A stretch of 64,000 bases of DNA from assembly GCF_014656055.1 (NCBI RefSeq), contig NZ_BNBR01000006.1, positions 186,001 to 250,000 of the forward strand. Reading direction: 5' to 3'. The stretch is from Streptomyces griseosporeus (lineage in GTDB: Bacteria > Actinomycetota > Actinomycetes > Streptomycetales > Streptomycetaceae). The notes below the pieces were generated by a model. That model had not been told where the DNA came from. It saw only the letters and a list, made by a program, of their open reading frames with translations, and did not search any database. The translations under genes and the position numbers were made by a program. Positions 16,771 through 25,629 of this stretch are shown here, one piece after another. Positions within the stretch are counted from its first letter, which is position 1, and every line of letters starts with the position of its first letter.

Positions 16771-19700
16771 GTGAGCTATCTGCGCCTGCCCCACCTCCAT
16801 GGCGAGCTGCTGTGCTTCGTGGCCGAGGACGACCTCTGGCTGGCCCCCCTCGACGGTCCGGGCCGCGCCTGGCGGCTCACCGTCGACCGGACCAAGACGG
16901 GCCACCCCCGCTTCTCGCCCGACGGCCGGCACATCGCGTACACCTCGTGGCGCAGCCTGGTGCCCGAGATCCATCTGGTCGCCGCCGACGGCGGGGAGAA
17001 CCGGCAGCTGACGTACTGGGGCAGCGCCGACACCCAGGTCTGCGGCTGGACACCCCCTGACGGGGACGGACACAGCGACATCCTCGCCGTCGCCTCGCAC
17101 GGCGAGCCCTTCTCCCACTTCACCTGGGCCTACAAGGTCACCCCCGACGGCGACCCCGGCCGCAAGCTGCCCTGGGGCCCGGTCTCCGACATCCAGGTCG
17201 CCGACCTCGACGGCGAGCGCAGGACCCTGCTGCTGACCGGCACGCCCCCGCACGAGCCGGCCGCCTGGAAGCGGTACCGGGGCGGCGCCACGGGCCGGCT
17301 GTGGCTGCACGGCAAGCGGCTGCTCGCCGGCCTCGACGGCCATCTGCACTCGCCCCTGTTCGTCGGCGGCCGGATCGCCTTCCTCTCCGACCACGAGGGC
17401 GTCGGCAACCTCTACTCCTGCGCCTACGACGGCTCCGACCTGCGCCGGCACACCGACCACGACGCCTTCTACGCCCGGCACGCCGCCAGCGACGGCACCC
17501 GGGTGGTCTACCAGTGCGGGGGCGAGCTGTGGCTGGTGGACGACCTGTCCCCGGACGCCGTACCGCGCAGGCTCGACGTCCGGCTGTCCGGGCCGCGCGC
17601 CGGGCGGCGCCGCTACCAGGTGCCGGCCGCGCAGCACGTGGACGGGCTGTCCGTGGACGAGACGGGCCGGGCCAGCGCGGTCGTCGTACGCGGCAGCCTG
17701 TACTGGCTCACCCACCGCGACGGCCCCGCCCGCACCCTCACCGACGTCTCCGGTGTCCGGGTGCGGCTGCCGGAGATGCTCGGCTCGACCGGACAGGTCG
17801 CCTACGTCACCGACGCCGAGGGCGAGGACGCGATCGAGATCGCCTACCTGCCGCGCGCCACCGGCGACCGGGAACCGCGCCGGCTGGCCTCGGGGGAGCT
17901 GGGCCGGGTGCTGGAGACGGTGTCCGACCCGGCGGGCGAGCGCCTGGCGATCGCCGCGCACGACGGGCGGCTGCTGCTGCTCGACGTGACGGAGGACTCC
18001 AACGGCGAGGTCACCGAGCTGGTCCGGTCGGACAACGGGCCCGTCCGCGACCTCGCCTTCGCCCCGGACGGCTCCTGGCTGACCTGGTCGCATCCGGGGA
18101 TCGGCCGGTCTCTGCGGCAGATCAGGCTGGCCCGCATCAAGGACGGCCTGATCGTCGACGTGACCAACGGCCGCTTCGAGGACGAGAACCCGGTCTTCAC
18201 CCGCGACGGCCGCTACCTCGCCTTCCTCTCCTGGCGCGGCTTCGACCCGGTGTACGACGTCCACACCGGCGACCTGTCCTTCCCGCTGGGCTGCCGCCCC
18301 TACCTGGTGCCCCTGTCCTCCGCCACCCCCTCCCCCTTCGCCCTGAACCCGGAGGGCCGGCCGGCCGCCGGTGGCCTGGACCCGCTGGAGGACGAGGAGA
18401 GCGGTGACGGCAGCGCGGTGACGGTGGAGGTGGAGGGCCTGGAGAGCAGGGTGACGCCGTTCCCGGGCGCCGCGTCCAAGTACTCGGCGCTGCACCCGGT
18501 CGCGGGCGGCGGCCTGGTGTGGCTGCGCTGGCCGATCTCGGGCGCGCTCGGCGAGACGTTCGCCAACCCCGGCGACCCCAGTGAGCGGCCCACCCTGGAG
18601 TACTTCAACCTCACCAAGGCGAAGAGGTCCGAACTCGTCGACCACCTCGACTGGTTCGCCGTCAGCGGCGACGGCACCCGGCTCGTCGTCATGGACGAGG
18701 GCGACCTGCGGGCCGCGCCCGCCACCGAGCCCGGCGACAGCGACTCCACCACCTGGATCGACCTGCGCCGCATCCTGCACCGGGCCGACCCGCCCGCCGA
18801 GTGGCGCGGCGCCTTCGAGGAGGCCGGCCGGCTGATCCGCGCCTACTTCTGGGACCCGGGGATGAGCGGCATCGACTGGGACGCGGTGCTCGGCCAGTAC
18901 CGTCCGCTGGTCGACCGCGTCGCCTCCCCGGACGAGTTCGCCGACCTGCTGCGCGAGGTCCTCGGCGAACTCGGCACCTCCCACGCCTATGTCTCCGCCG
19001 CCCGCCGCAACGAGGGCCCGCCGCACTACCAGCGCCTGCAGGGCCTGCTCGGCGCCAACTTCGTGCGCCGGGAGGCCGGCTGGACGGTGAAGCGGATCCT
19101 GCCCGGCGACTCCTCCGACTCCAAGGCCCGCTCCCCGCTGGCCGGCACCGGCATCCGCGAGGGCGCCGTCCTCACCCACGTCGACGGCCGCCCGGTCGAC
19201 CCGGTCGCGGGGCCGTACCCGCTGCTCGCGGGGGCGGGCGGGACGACGGTGGAGCTGACGTTCACCCCCGCCGAGGGCGAGGCCGGCCGGGCCCGCCGGG
19301 TCGCCGTCGTGCCCCTCGTCGACGAACGCCCCCTGCGCTACCAGGACTGGGTGGCCAAGCGCCGGGAGGTGGTGCGCGAGCTGAGCGGCGGGCGGTGCGG
19401 CTATCTGCACATCCCCGACATGGGCGGCTCCGGCTGGGCCCAGTTCAACCGCGACCTGCGCATGGAGATGTCCCGGCCCGCGCTGATCGTGGACGTCCGC
19501 GGCAACGCCGGCGGCCACATCAGCGAACTCGTGGTGGAGAAGCTCACCCGCCGCATCCTCGGCTGGGACCTCACGCGCAACGCCCAGCCGGTGTCGTACG
19601 CCTCCAACGCGCCGCGCGGCCCGGTCGTCGCGCTGTGCGACGAGGCGACCTCCTCCGACGGCGACATGATCACCGCCGCGTTCAAGCTGCTGAAGCTCGG

Positions 19701-20019
19701 CCCGGTCGTCGGGCAGCGCACCTGGGGTGGTGTCGTCGGCATGACCGGCCGCCACCGTCTCGGCGACGGCACGGTCATCACGGTGCCGATGAACGCGGCC
19801 TGGTTCAACGCGTACGGCTGGGCCGTGGAGAACCAGGGCGTCACCCCCGACGTCGAGGTCCTGCGCACCCCCCTCGACTGGGCCGAGGGCCGTCACGCGC
19901 AGCTCGACGACGCCGTCCAGCTCGCCCTGGAGCTGCTGGAGACCGACCCGCCCGCGACCGCGCCGGACTACCGGGACGTACCCGACCGGTCCCGGCCGAA
20001 GCTGCCGCCCCGCAGCTGA
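16771..20019 (+). CDS. Tricorn protease homologue
   Basis: A 1082-residue protein. Residues about 1-640 hold six- and seven-bladed beta-propeller repeats (WxxDGR/YLAF-type strands). Residues about 670-780 form the C1 helical part with H738 in LGTSHAYVSAARR. A PDZ-like region follows (about 785-860), and the protease core has DATSSD-type residues (S961/S962-D963) and ENQGVTPDVEV near the end. In Thermoplasma the nucleophile is a Ser followed by Asp, so S962 is the likely one. It degrades proteasome products to short peptides in the cytoplasm. GTG at 16771 is the only sensible start after the divergent region. Confidence 0.92.
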   Translation: MSYLRLPHLHGELLCFVAEDDLWLAPLDGPGRAWRLTVDRTKTGHPRFSPDGRHIAYTSWRSLVPEIHLVAADGGENRQLTYWGSADTQVCGWTPPDGDGHSDILAVASHGEPFSHFTWAYKVTPDGDPGRKLPWGPVSDIQVADLDGERRTLLLTGTPPHEPAAWKRYRGGATGRLWLHGKRLLAGLDGHLHSPLFVGGRIAFLSDHEGVGNLYSCAYDGSDLRRHTDHDAFYARHAASDGTRVVYQCGGELWLVDDLSPDAVPRRLDVRLSGPRAGRRRYQVPAAQHVDGLSVDETGRASAVVVRGSLYWLTHRDGPARTLTDVSGVRVRLPEMLGSTGQVAYVTDAEGEDAIEIAYLPRATGDREPRRLASGELGRVLETVSDPAGERLAIAAHDGRLLLLDVTEDSNGEVTELVRSDNGPVRDLAFAPDGSWLTWSHPGIGRSLRQIRLARIKDGLIVDVTNGRFEDENPVFTRDGRYLAFLSWRGFDPVYDVHTGDLSFPLGCRPYLVPLSSATPSPFALNPEGRPAAGGLDPLEDEESGDGSAVTVEVEGLESRVTPFPGAASKYSALHPVAGGGLVWLRWPISGALGETFANPGDPSERPTLEYFNLTKAKRSELVDHLDWFAVSGDGTRLVVMDEGDLRAAPATEPGDSDSTTWIDLRRILHRADPPAEWRGAFEEAGRLIRAYFWDPGMSGIDWDAVLGQYRPLVDRVASPDEFADLLREVLGELGTSHAYVSAARRNEGPPHYQRLQGLLGANFVRREAGWTVKRILPGDSSDSKARSPLAGTGIREGAVLTHVDGRPVDPVAGPYPLLAGAGGTTVELTFTPAEGEAGRARRVAVVPLVDERPLRYQDWVAKRREVVRELSGGRCGYLHIPDMGGSGWAQFNRDLRMEMSRPALIVDVRGNAGGHISELVVEKLTRRILGWDLTRNAQPVSYASNAPRGPVVALCDEATSSDGDMITAAFKLLKLGPVVGQRTWGGVVGMTGRHRLGDGTVITVPMNAAWFNAYGWAVENQGVTPDVEVLRTPLDWAEGRHAQLDDAVQLALELLETDPPATAPDYRDVPDRSRPKLPPRS

Positions 20020-20026
20020 CGTACCG

Positions 20027-20881
20027 TCAGGCGAAGTCGTACACCGCCCAGTCGGCCACCCGCTCGTAGCCGAGGCGGCGGTAGAGGGCGTTGCTCGTGG
20101 GGTTGGCCGCGTTCGTGTACAGCACGACCTCCGTGGCGCCCGCCGCGAGCGCGGCCCGGCTCGCCTCGGCGGTGACGGCCGCCCCGTAGCCGCGGCCGCG
20201 AAGCCCGGCCGGGGTGTAGACGGGGTCCAGCCGGACCATGCGGGCGACCATCGGGTTCACGCCCGCCATGGAGACGGGCGTGCCGTCCGGGGTCTCCCAG
20301 AACGTGTACCGCTTCTCCGCGAAACGGGTCCCGGCCCAGGTGGCGGCGTCGATCGTGACCTCCTCGCCCACGTCGGCGGCGAACTCCCGGCACCAGCGCA
20401 TCAGATGCTCGTGGTCGTCCTGGCCGACGAGCCGGCCACGGCCCTCCGGGTGCGGGTCGGGCGGGATGAGCGCACCGAGGCGGTACAGCTGCATCCGCAC
20501 CCGGACCGCCGGCGCCGCCCCGGTCCGCCGCGCCCAGGCCCCGGCGAACGCGGCGGCGGTGTCGCGGTCGGCGGTGACCCCGGCGAGGGTGTGCCCGAGG
20601 GCGAGCAGCCGCCCGGCGAGCGCGTCGGCGTGCCCGGGGGCGAGCGGGGTGAGGGTCAGCCGGTTGCTGGGCGGACGGTAGAAGACGGCCTCGGTCCCGG
20701 CGTCCCCCTCCAGCCGCCCGAAGAGAACGGTGCCGGGCGCGTACGCCCCCGGCTGGTTCCGCCACTTCTCCAGCGTGGTGAGGGGGGTGTTGTGCAGGAC
20801 GGGCCGCGACCGGAGGAAGCCACCGGCGCGGAGGTGGAAGTCGTCGAGGTCGTGGGTGAGGTGCCACTGATCCGAAGGCAT
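20027..20881 (-). CDS. GNAT-family N-acetyltransferase
   Basis: A 284-residue protein with a C-terminal GNAT domain: VYTPAGLRGRGYGAAVTAEASRAAL is the acetyl-CoA-binding R/Q-x-x-G-x-G/A loop, and YTNAANPTSNALYRRLGY is motif B. The N-terminal 130 residues are a degenerate second GNAT-like domain. The substrate is unknown. ATG at 20881. It converges on the tricorn gene with a 7-bp gap. Confidence 0.82.
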   Translation of the reverse strand: MPSDQWHLTHDLDDFHLRAGGFLRSRPVLHNTPLTTLEKWRNQPGAYAPGTVLFGRLEGDAGTEAVFYRPPSNRLTLTPLAPGHADALAGRLLALGHTLAGVTADRDTAAAFAGAWARRTGAAPAVRVRMQLYRLGALIPPDPHPEGRGRLVGQDDHEHLMRWCREFAADVGEEVTIDAATWAGTRFAEKRYTFWETPDGTPVSMAGVNPMVARMVRLDPVYTPAGLRGRGYGAAVTAEASRAALAAGATEVVLYTNAANPTSNALYRRLGYERVADWAVYDFA

Positions 20882-20910
20882 GCCCCATGGTCCCCCTCAT
20901 ACGAAAACGC

Positions 20911-20938
20911 GGGGCACCCCCCATGCAGGGGGCACCCC
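20911..20938. terminator. Hairpin between the small-protein and GNAT genes
   Basis: GGGGCACCCC occurs twice (20911-20920 and 20929-20938). The two copies can fold as a hairpin with a small internal loop. It lies after the small-protein stop and before the GNAT start on the minus strand, a fitting place for a terminator. Confidence 0.5.
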
Positions 20939-20967
20939 ACGTCGACAGGTTCAGCCGAACTCAGTGG

Positions 20968-21186
20968 CTACGCGTCGTAGTCCTGGTCGAACTGCTCCTG
21001 CATGTCCCGCTCCTCGTCGCCCGGCCGGCGCCCGCGCTCAGGCTGCTGCTGGCGGTCGGGGCGCTCCTGGCGCTCGGGGCGCTCCTGACCACGCTGGCCG
21101 GCACGCTCGCGGGTCTCGCCGAGCTTGTCCTTGGCCTGCTGCTGCCACTGCTCGGCCTGGTCCTGGAACTTGTCCTTCATGCCCAT
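20968..21186 (-). CDS. Small hydrophilic CsbD/stress-like protein
   Basis: A 72-residue, highly charged protein: MGMKDKFQDQAEQWQQQAKD, then a Q/R/E/P-rich low-complexity tail ending FDQDYDA. It is probably disordered or coiled-coil. ATG at 21186 has AGGAG 9 bases upstream. Short proteins beginning MGMKD-F-D-A are frequent in Streptomyces and are usually stress-related by name only. No function can be given. Confidence 0.7.
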   Translation of the reverse strand: MGMKDKFQDQAEQWQQQAKDKLGETRERAGQRGQERPERQERPDRQQQPERGRRPGDEERDMQEQFDQDYDA

Positions 21187-21294
21187 GTGGGTTCACTCCT
21201 GTGGTGGGTGAGGGGAGGCCCCGCGGGCCGCCGTAGGGCGTCCTCGGTGGGGCCTCGACCAGATTCACACGGGCCGTGACAGGGCGCATGTCGA

Positions 21295-22188
21295 TCAGTC
21301 ACGCTGCGTAGTGCGCACCGTCCGCTCCCGTTCGTCGGCGGCGCCGCCCGCGCCCACGAGGCCGGTGCGCATGCCCTCCAGCCGGTCGGCGAACCGCCGC
21401 ATCTCCCGCTGCCCGACGGTGCCGATGAGCCCCGGCAGGTAGCCGCGCACGCCCTGCATGCCGCGCAGCCACCACTGGCCGTAGACGTGACTGGAACGCC
21501 GTTCGATGCCGGCGACGATCCGGTCGACCGCCGGGCCCAGCGGGTACGTCTTGTTCGACGGCCACGGCAGCCGCTGCCGCAACTCCCGCATGACGTCGTC
21601 CTGGTCGGCGCCGCGCACCATGTCGGTGTCGGTCCACGACAGGTAACCGACGCCGACGCGCACGCCCTTGTAGCCGACCTCGGCGCGCAGACTGTGCGCG
21701 TACGCCTCGACGCCCGACTTGGACGCGCAGTACGCCGTCATCATCGGCGCCGGGGTGATCGCGGCGAGCGAGGCGATCTGCAGCAGATAGCCGCGGCTCT
21801 CCATCAGCACCGGCAGGAACGCGCGGGCCGTCACCGCCGACCCGATGAGGTTGACCTCGATGACCCGCCGCCACGCCTCGGGGTCGGAGTCGACGAACGG
21901 ACCGCCGGTCGCCACACCGGCGTTGGCGACGACGATGTCCACCTTGCCGAAGCGTTCCTTGACCTCCTGCGCGACCCGCGCCATCGCCTCGTGGTCGGTG
22001 ACGTCGGCGTACCAGTGGCCGCTCTCGCCGTGCAGCCGTTCCGCGACCTGCTTGAGGGCGTCCGGCTCCAGCCCGACCAGCGCCACCTTCGCGCCGCGCG
22101 CGGACAGCTTGCGGGCGAGCAGTTCGCCCACGCCCCGCGCCGCGCCCGTGACGACCGCGACCTGACCCTCCAGGCTGACCCTGCTCAT
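21295..22188 (-). CDS. Short-chain dehydrogenase/reductase
   Basis: A 297-residue classical SDR. The cofactor motif is TGAARGVG, the NAG motif VVANAGVATGG, and the active site has Ser in QIASLAAITPAPMM and YCASK (Tyr-x-x-x-Lys). A C-terminal extension of about 50 residues resembles SadH-like enzymes. ATG at 22188 overlaps the upstream hydrolase stop (ATGA), and GGAGGG lies before it. It is third in the FMO-hydrolase-SDR operon and probably oxidises or reduces an alcohol or ketone made by its partners. Confidence 0.88.
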   Translation of the reverse strand: MSRVSLEGQVAVVTGAARGVGELLARKLSARGAKVALVGLEPDALKQVAERLHGESGHWYADVTDHEAMARVAQEVKERFGKVDIVVANAGVATGGPFVDSDPEAWRRVIEVNLIGSAVTARAFLPVLMESRGYLLQIASLAAITPAPMMTAYCASKSGVEAYAHSLRAEVGYKGVRVGVGYLSWTDTDMVRGADQDDVMRELRQRLPWPSNKTYPLGPAVDRIVAGIERRSSHVYGQWWLRGMQGVRGYLPGLIGTVGQREMRRFADRLEGMRTGLVGAGGAADERERTVRTTQRD

Positions 22189-23123
22189 GCGCCCTCCTTG
22201 ACACGTGCCTCGTCGTCCGTGGCCGTCAGATAAGCCCCGGCCAGCTCCCGGATCTTCGCGGTGACCGGCTCGGGGGCCTCCACCGGTGTCATGTGGCCGA
22301 GCCCGGGCAGCTCGGTCACCCCCAGGCAGTGCGGCAGCGCGGCGGCCAGCGCCCGCGCGTGCACGGGCGGGGTGAGCCGGTCCGCCGTACCGACGACGAC
22401 CGCCGTCGGCACCGCCAACTCCCGTACGCCGTGGTCGAGGTCGAGCAGGTCCAGCACCTGCGACCAGGCGTGGCGCACCCGGCGCGGGCAGGCGTGCACG
22501 ATGTGCGCGCACGCCTGCACCATGTGCGGCGCCGAACCCGGGCCCATCGTCCCGTACTTGAGGATCCGCAGCGCGAGCGGCGTGACCGGGCCGAGGGGCG
22601 CGCGGGAGCCGAGGATGTGCCGGGTCAGCCAGGTCCGCAGCCGTCCCGGCCGGATCGGTACGACCGTGGACTGCGCGACCAGCCGGGAGGCGCCGGTGCT
22701 GCACAGCAGGACGGCCGCCGCGTGCTCCCGGAACGCCGGGCGGGTCGCCGCCGCCATCACGGTCATGCCGCCCATGGAGTGCCCGGCGATCACCGCACGC
22801 TCGCCGGGGGCGAGGGTGGCGTTCAGGACGGCTTCCAGGTCGTCGGCGAGGGCGTCGGTGCTGCACGCCTCGCTCGCCGGGCTGCGGCCGTGGCCGCGCT
22901 GGTCGTAGGCGATGACCCGGTGATCGGCGGCCAGCGCCCGGATCTGCGCCGCCCAGAACGCGGTGGAGCAGGTCCAGCCGTGCGCGAGGACGATCGCGGG
23001 CGCGCCCTCGGGGCCGTGCACCTCGACGTGCAGCCGGGCCCCGTCGGCGGAGACGGCGGTCAGCACGCGGGCGGGCTCGGGCGGGGCGTACGGGCCGGAG
23101 GACACGTGGGTGAGGCGGCTCAT
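22185..23123 (-). CDS. Alpha/beta-hydrolase (lipase/esterase-like)
   Basis: A 312-residue alpha/beta-hydrolase. The oxyanion motif is LAHGWTCSTAFW, the nucleophile elbow is GHSMGGMTV, the acid is in VVVGTADRLTPP and the His is in PGLGHMTPVEAP. The ATG overlaps the FMO stop by 4 bases. In the operon a Baeyer-Villiger-type oxidation would give an ester that this enzyme could cleave (inference). Confidence 0.88.
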   Translation of the reverse strand: MSRLTHVSSGPYAPPEPARVLTAVSADGARLHVEVHGPEGAPAIVLAHGWTCSTAFWAAQIRALAADHRVIAYDQRGHGRSPASEACSTDALADDLEAVLNATLAPGERAVIAGHSMGGMTVMAAATRPAFREHAAAVLLCSTGASRLVAQSTVVPIRPGRLRTWLTRHILGSRAPLGPVTPLALRILKYGTMGPGSAPHMVQACAHIVHACPRRVRHAWSQVLDLLDLDHGVRELAVPTAVVVGTADRLTPPVHARALAAALPHCLGVTELPGLGHMTPVEAPEPVTAKIRELAGAYLTATDDEARVKEGA

Positions 23124-24658
23124 GCGGCGGCCTCCTGGGTCTTCTTGGCGGAGGACCCGGGGGCGGTCTCGTCCGGCGCGGTGCCGGCGGCGGGCCGCAG
23201 CACCTGGTACTCGGCGAGGTCCACCCGCCGCGTCGCCCGCCGGAACTCACTCGTCGTACCCGGCCAGATGGTGGTGTTGCGGCCGGAGGCGTCCAGGTAC
23301 CAGCTGGTGCAGCCGCCGGTGTTCCACACCGTGCGCTCCATACGGTCCTGCACCCGCCGGTTCCAGGCGTGGACCGCGCTCGGGCGGGCGTCGAGGGCGG
23401 CCCGGCCGCCGAGGACGTCGAGCTGGCGCAGGTAGTCCGCCATGTAGTTCAGCTGGGACTCGATCATCAGGATCATGGAGGAGTTCCCGAGGCCGGTGTT
23501 GGGCCCGATGATCGTCATCCAGTTGGGGAAGCCGGCCGCGGCGGCGCCGCGCAGCGCCTGCATGCCCTCCTTCCAGTGCTCGGCGAGGGTGCGCCCGTCG
23601 GCGCCGACGACCCGCTCGGCGATCGGCATGTCCGTGACGTGGAAGCCCGTACCGAAGATGATCGCGTCGACCTCGGTCTCGGTGCCGTCGGCGGCGACGA
23701 CGGTGGAGCCGCGGACCTCGGCGAGGCCGCTCGCGACGACGTCCACGTTGGGCTGCGCGAGCGCCGGGTAGTAGGTGCTGGACAGCAGGATCCGCTTGCA
23801 GCCGATGCGGTAGTCCGGGGTGAGCTTGGCGCGCAGGGCCGGGTCCTTGATGGCGCGGGCCATGTTGCGCTTGGCGAGCTGCTCGACGAAGCCGAGTTCG
23901 TTGGGGTGCTTGGTGAAGGCCTGCACCTGCAGCTCGCGGATGCCCCACAGCAGTCCGCGGCGGGCCTTCGTGGTGAAGGGCAGCTGCCGGTGCAGCAGCC
24001 GCTCGACGCCGCTGATCTCCCGGTCGACGCGCGGCATCACCCAGGCCGGGGTGCGCTGGAAGAGGGTGAGCCGGCCGACCTTGGGCTGGATCGACGGCAC
24101 GATCTGGATCGCGGAGGCGCCGGTGCCGATCATCGCGACGCGCTTGCCGGTGAGGTCGTAGTCGTGGTCCCAGCGGGCCGAGTGGAAGACCTTGCCCGGG
24201 AAGGAGTCCAGGCCCGGGATGTCGGGGATCTTCGGGTCGGACAGCGGCCCGGTCGCGGAGACGACGACGTCGGCGGTGAGGTCCCCGGAGGCGGTCTCGA
24301 TCCGCCACCGCAGCCGCTCGGCGTCCCAGGTCATCCGCTTCACCTCGGAGTCGAAGCGGAGGTGCGGGCGCAGCCCGAAGGTGTCGGTGACGCGCTCCAG
24401 GTAGGCGCGGATGTGCTCCTGCCCGGAGAAGGTGCGCGGCCAGTCCGGGTTGGGCGCGAAGGAGAAGGAGTAGAGGTGGGACGGTACGTCGCAGGCGCAG
24501 CCCGGGTAGCTGTTGTCCCGCCAGGTGCCCCCGACGCTGCTCGCCCGCTCCAGGACGACGAAGTCCGTGATCCCTTCGCGGCGCAGCCGCACGGCGGCAC
24601 CCAGCCCGCCGAACCCGGACCCGATCACCGCCACCCGTACATGCTCGTGCTCAGCCAT
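23120..24658 (-). CDS. Flavin-containing (Baeyer-Villiger type) monooxygenase
   Basis: A 512-residue class B flavoprotein monooxygenase. The FAD site is GSGFGGLGAAV (residues 13-23), the fingerprint is F-P-G-K-V-F-H-S-A-R-W (FxGxxxHxxxW), and the NADPH site is GTGASAIQIV. It inserts oxygen next to a ketone or oxidises heteroatoms. ATG at 24658 is preceded by AAGGGG. It is first of a tight operon with a hydrolase and an SDR. The gene trio recalls the M. tuberculosis mymA-lipR-sadH group. It is transcribed away from a MerR gene with a perfect palindrome between them. Confidence 0.9.
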   Translation of the reverse strand: MAEHEHVRVAVIGSGFGGLGAAVRLRREGITDFVVLERASSVGGTWRDNSYPGCACDVPSHLYSFSFAPNPDWPRTFSGQEHIRAYLERVTDTFGLRPHLRFDSEVKRMTWDAERLRWRIETASGDLTADVVVSATGPLSDPKIPDIPGLDSFPGKVFHSARWDHDYDLTGKRVAMIGTGASAIQIVPSIQPKVGRLTLFQRTPAWVMPRVDREISGVERLLHRQLPFTTKARRGLLWGIRELQVQAFTKHPNELGFVEQLAKRNMARAIKDPALRAKLTPDYRIGCKRILLSSTYYPALAQPNVDVVASGLAEVRGSTVVAADGTETEVDAIIFGTGFHVTDMPIAERVVGADGRTLAEHWKEGMQALRGAAAAGFPNWMTIIGPNTGLGNSSMILMIESQLNYMADYLRQLDVLGGRAALDARPSAVHAWNRRVQDRMERTVWNTGGCTSWYLDASGRNTTIWPGTTSEFRRATRRVDLAEYQVLRPAAGTAPDETAPGSSAKKTQEAAA

Positions 24659-24690
24659 GCCGAAGCCCCTTCGACGCCCTGCGAAACCAT

Positions 24691-24706
24691 GCCAGTGAAC
24701 ACTGGC
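24691..24706. promoter_or_regulatory. Perfect palindrome in the FMO/merR divergent region
   Basis: GCCAGTG-AA-CACTGGC, a perfect 7-2-7 inverted repeat, 33 bp before the FMO start and 86 bp before the merR start. It is well placed to block or activate the FMO operon. Its length suits a dimeric repressor. The cognate regulator is unproved; the adjacent MerR protein is the first guess. Confidence 0.6.
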
Positions 24707-24791
24707 GCAATGGGGAGAGTAGAGGAGCGGCGTACTGATGGGTAGGGGGCGGGCGAGGAAAGTTACCGGCGGTACAACATAGGCTCCTCCC

Positions 24792-25460
24792 GTGGCAGAC
24801 AAACCTGCGGAGACGCCCGCGGAGAAGCGTGAATACCGCGTGGAGGAGCTGGCCCGGCTGGCCGGCATCACGGTGCGCACCCTGCGCTTCTACCGCGAAC
24901 GCAAACTGCTCCCGCCACCGCGCCGCGAGGGCCGTATCGCCTGGTACGACGACCACCACCTGGCCCGTCTGCGCACCATCGCGGCCCTGCTGGAGCGCGG
25001 CCACACCCTGAACGGCATCGCCGAACTCGCCGAGGCCCTCGACCAGGGCCGCGACGTCGCCGACCTGCTCGGCGTCGGCACCCCCACCGAGGAGGAGCCG
25101 GTCCGCCTCACCCCCGAGGAACTCGCCGCCCGCTTCGAGGGCGAGGTCACCCCGGAGAACCTGGCCGCCGCCATGGAGCTGGGTTACCTCGGCACCGACG
25201 GCGACCAGATCGTCCACATCAGCCGCCGCCTGCTGGACGTCTCCTCGGCCCTGGTCCGCGAGGGCATCCCGCTCGCCGAGGTCCTCACGGCGGGCGCCCG
25301 CGTCCGCGCCCACGTCGACGACCTCGCCGAGATGTTCGCCGAACTGATCCTGCGCCACGGCACGGAGGCCGACCTGCACCGCCTGCGCCCGCTGGCCCGC
25401 AGCGTGGTGGAGGCGGAACTGTCGCTGGCGCTGGACCGGAGGCTGAGCAAGCGGGAGTGA
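24792..25460 (+). CDS. MerR-family regulator
   Basis: A 222-residue regulator with the MerR helix-turn-helix YRVEELARLAGITVRTLRFYRERKLLPPPRREGRIAWYDDHHLARLRTI. The C-terminal 110 residues lack the Cys cluster of metal-sensing members, so an organic ligand is more likely. GTG at 24792 has no Shine-Dalgarno site, but a TANNNT hexamer (TAGGCT, 24780-24785) ends 6 bases before it, so it may be leaderless. It is divergent from the FMO operon, which it probably controls. Confidence 0.85.
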   Translation: MADKPAETPAEKREYRVEELARLAGITVRTLRFYRERKLLPPPRREGRIAWYDDHHLARLRTIAALLERGHTLNGIAELAEALDQGRDVADLLGVGTPTEEEPVRLTPEELAARFEGEVTPENLAAAMELGYLGTDGDQIVHISRRLLDVSSALVREGIPLAEVLTAGARVRAHVDDLAEMFAELILRHGTEADLHRLRPLARSVVEAELSLALDRRLSKRE

Positions 25461-25535
25461 ACCCGGCCGGCTCCCTGGCGTCCCCCACCTCGGGGCGTTC
25501 ACCCCTTCGGGGGACGTTGAGGCCAACCTTCGACG

Positions 25536-25560
25536 CACTGCGGTTCGAACTCCGACAGTG
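25536..25560. repeat. Imperfect inverted repeat before the serine recombinase gene
   Basis: CACTG-CGG, an 8-base loop containing TTCGAA, then CCG-A-CAGTG: an imperfect inverted repeat with one bulge, 70 bp upstream of the recombinase start. Large serine recombinases use imperfect inverted-repeat attachment sites next to the integrase gene, so this could be part of an att site or an operator. It is not proven. Confidence 0.3.
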
Positions 25561-25629
25561 AGATCGAAAGGCCCCGGCGGCTGTCCCACCAGCCCCGGGG
25601 TGTGGCCGACTCTGCCAAGGAGCGTCGAC

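Noticed and set aside
16702-19896. 1064-codon minus-strand frame opposite the tricorn gene
   Set aside because: Low-complexity Gly/Ala/Arg/Val composition typical of antisense shadow frames; the plus-strand gene has clear domains and catalytic residues.
25530-25562. GGTTCGAACTCC resembling a tRNA T-arm next to the recombinase
   Set aside because: The flanking bases do not form the T-stem, and no acceptor or anticodon arm can be folded. It is kept only as an inverted repeat.
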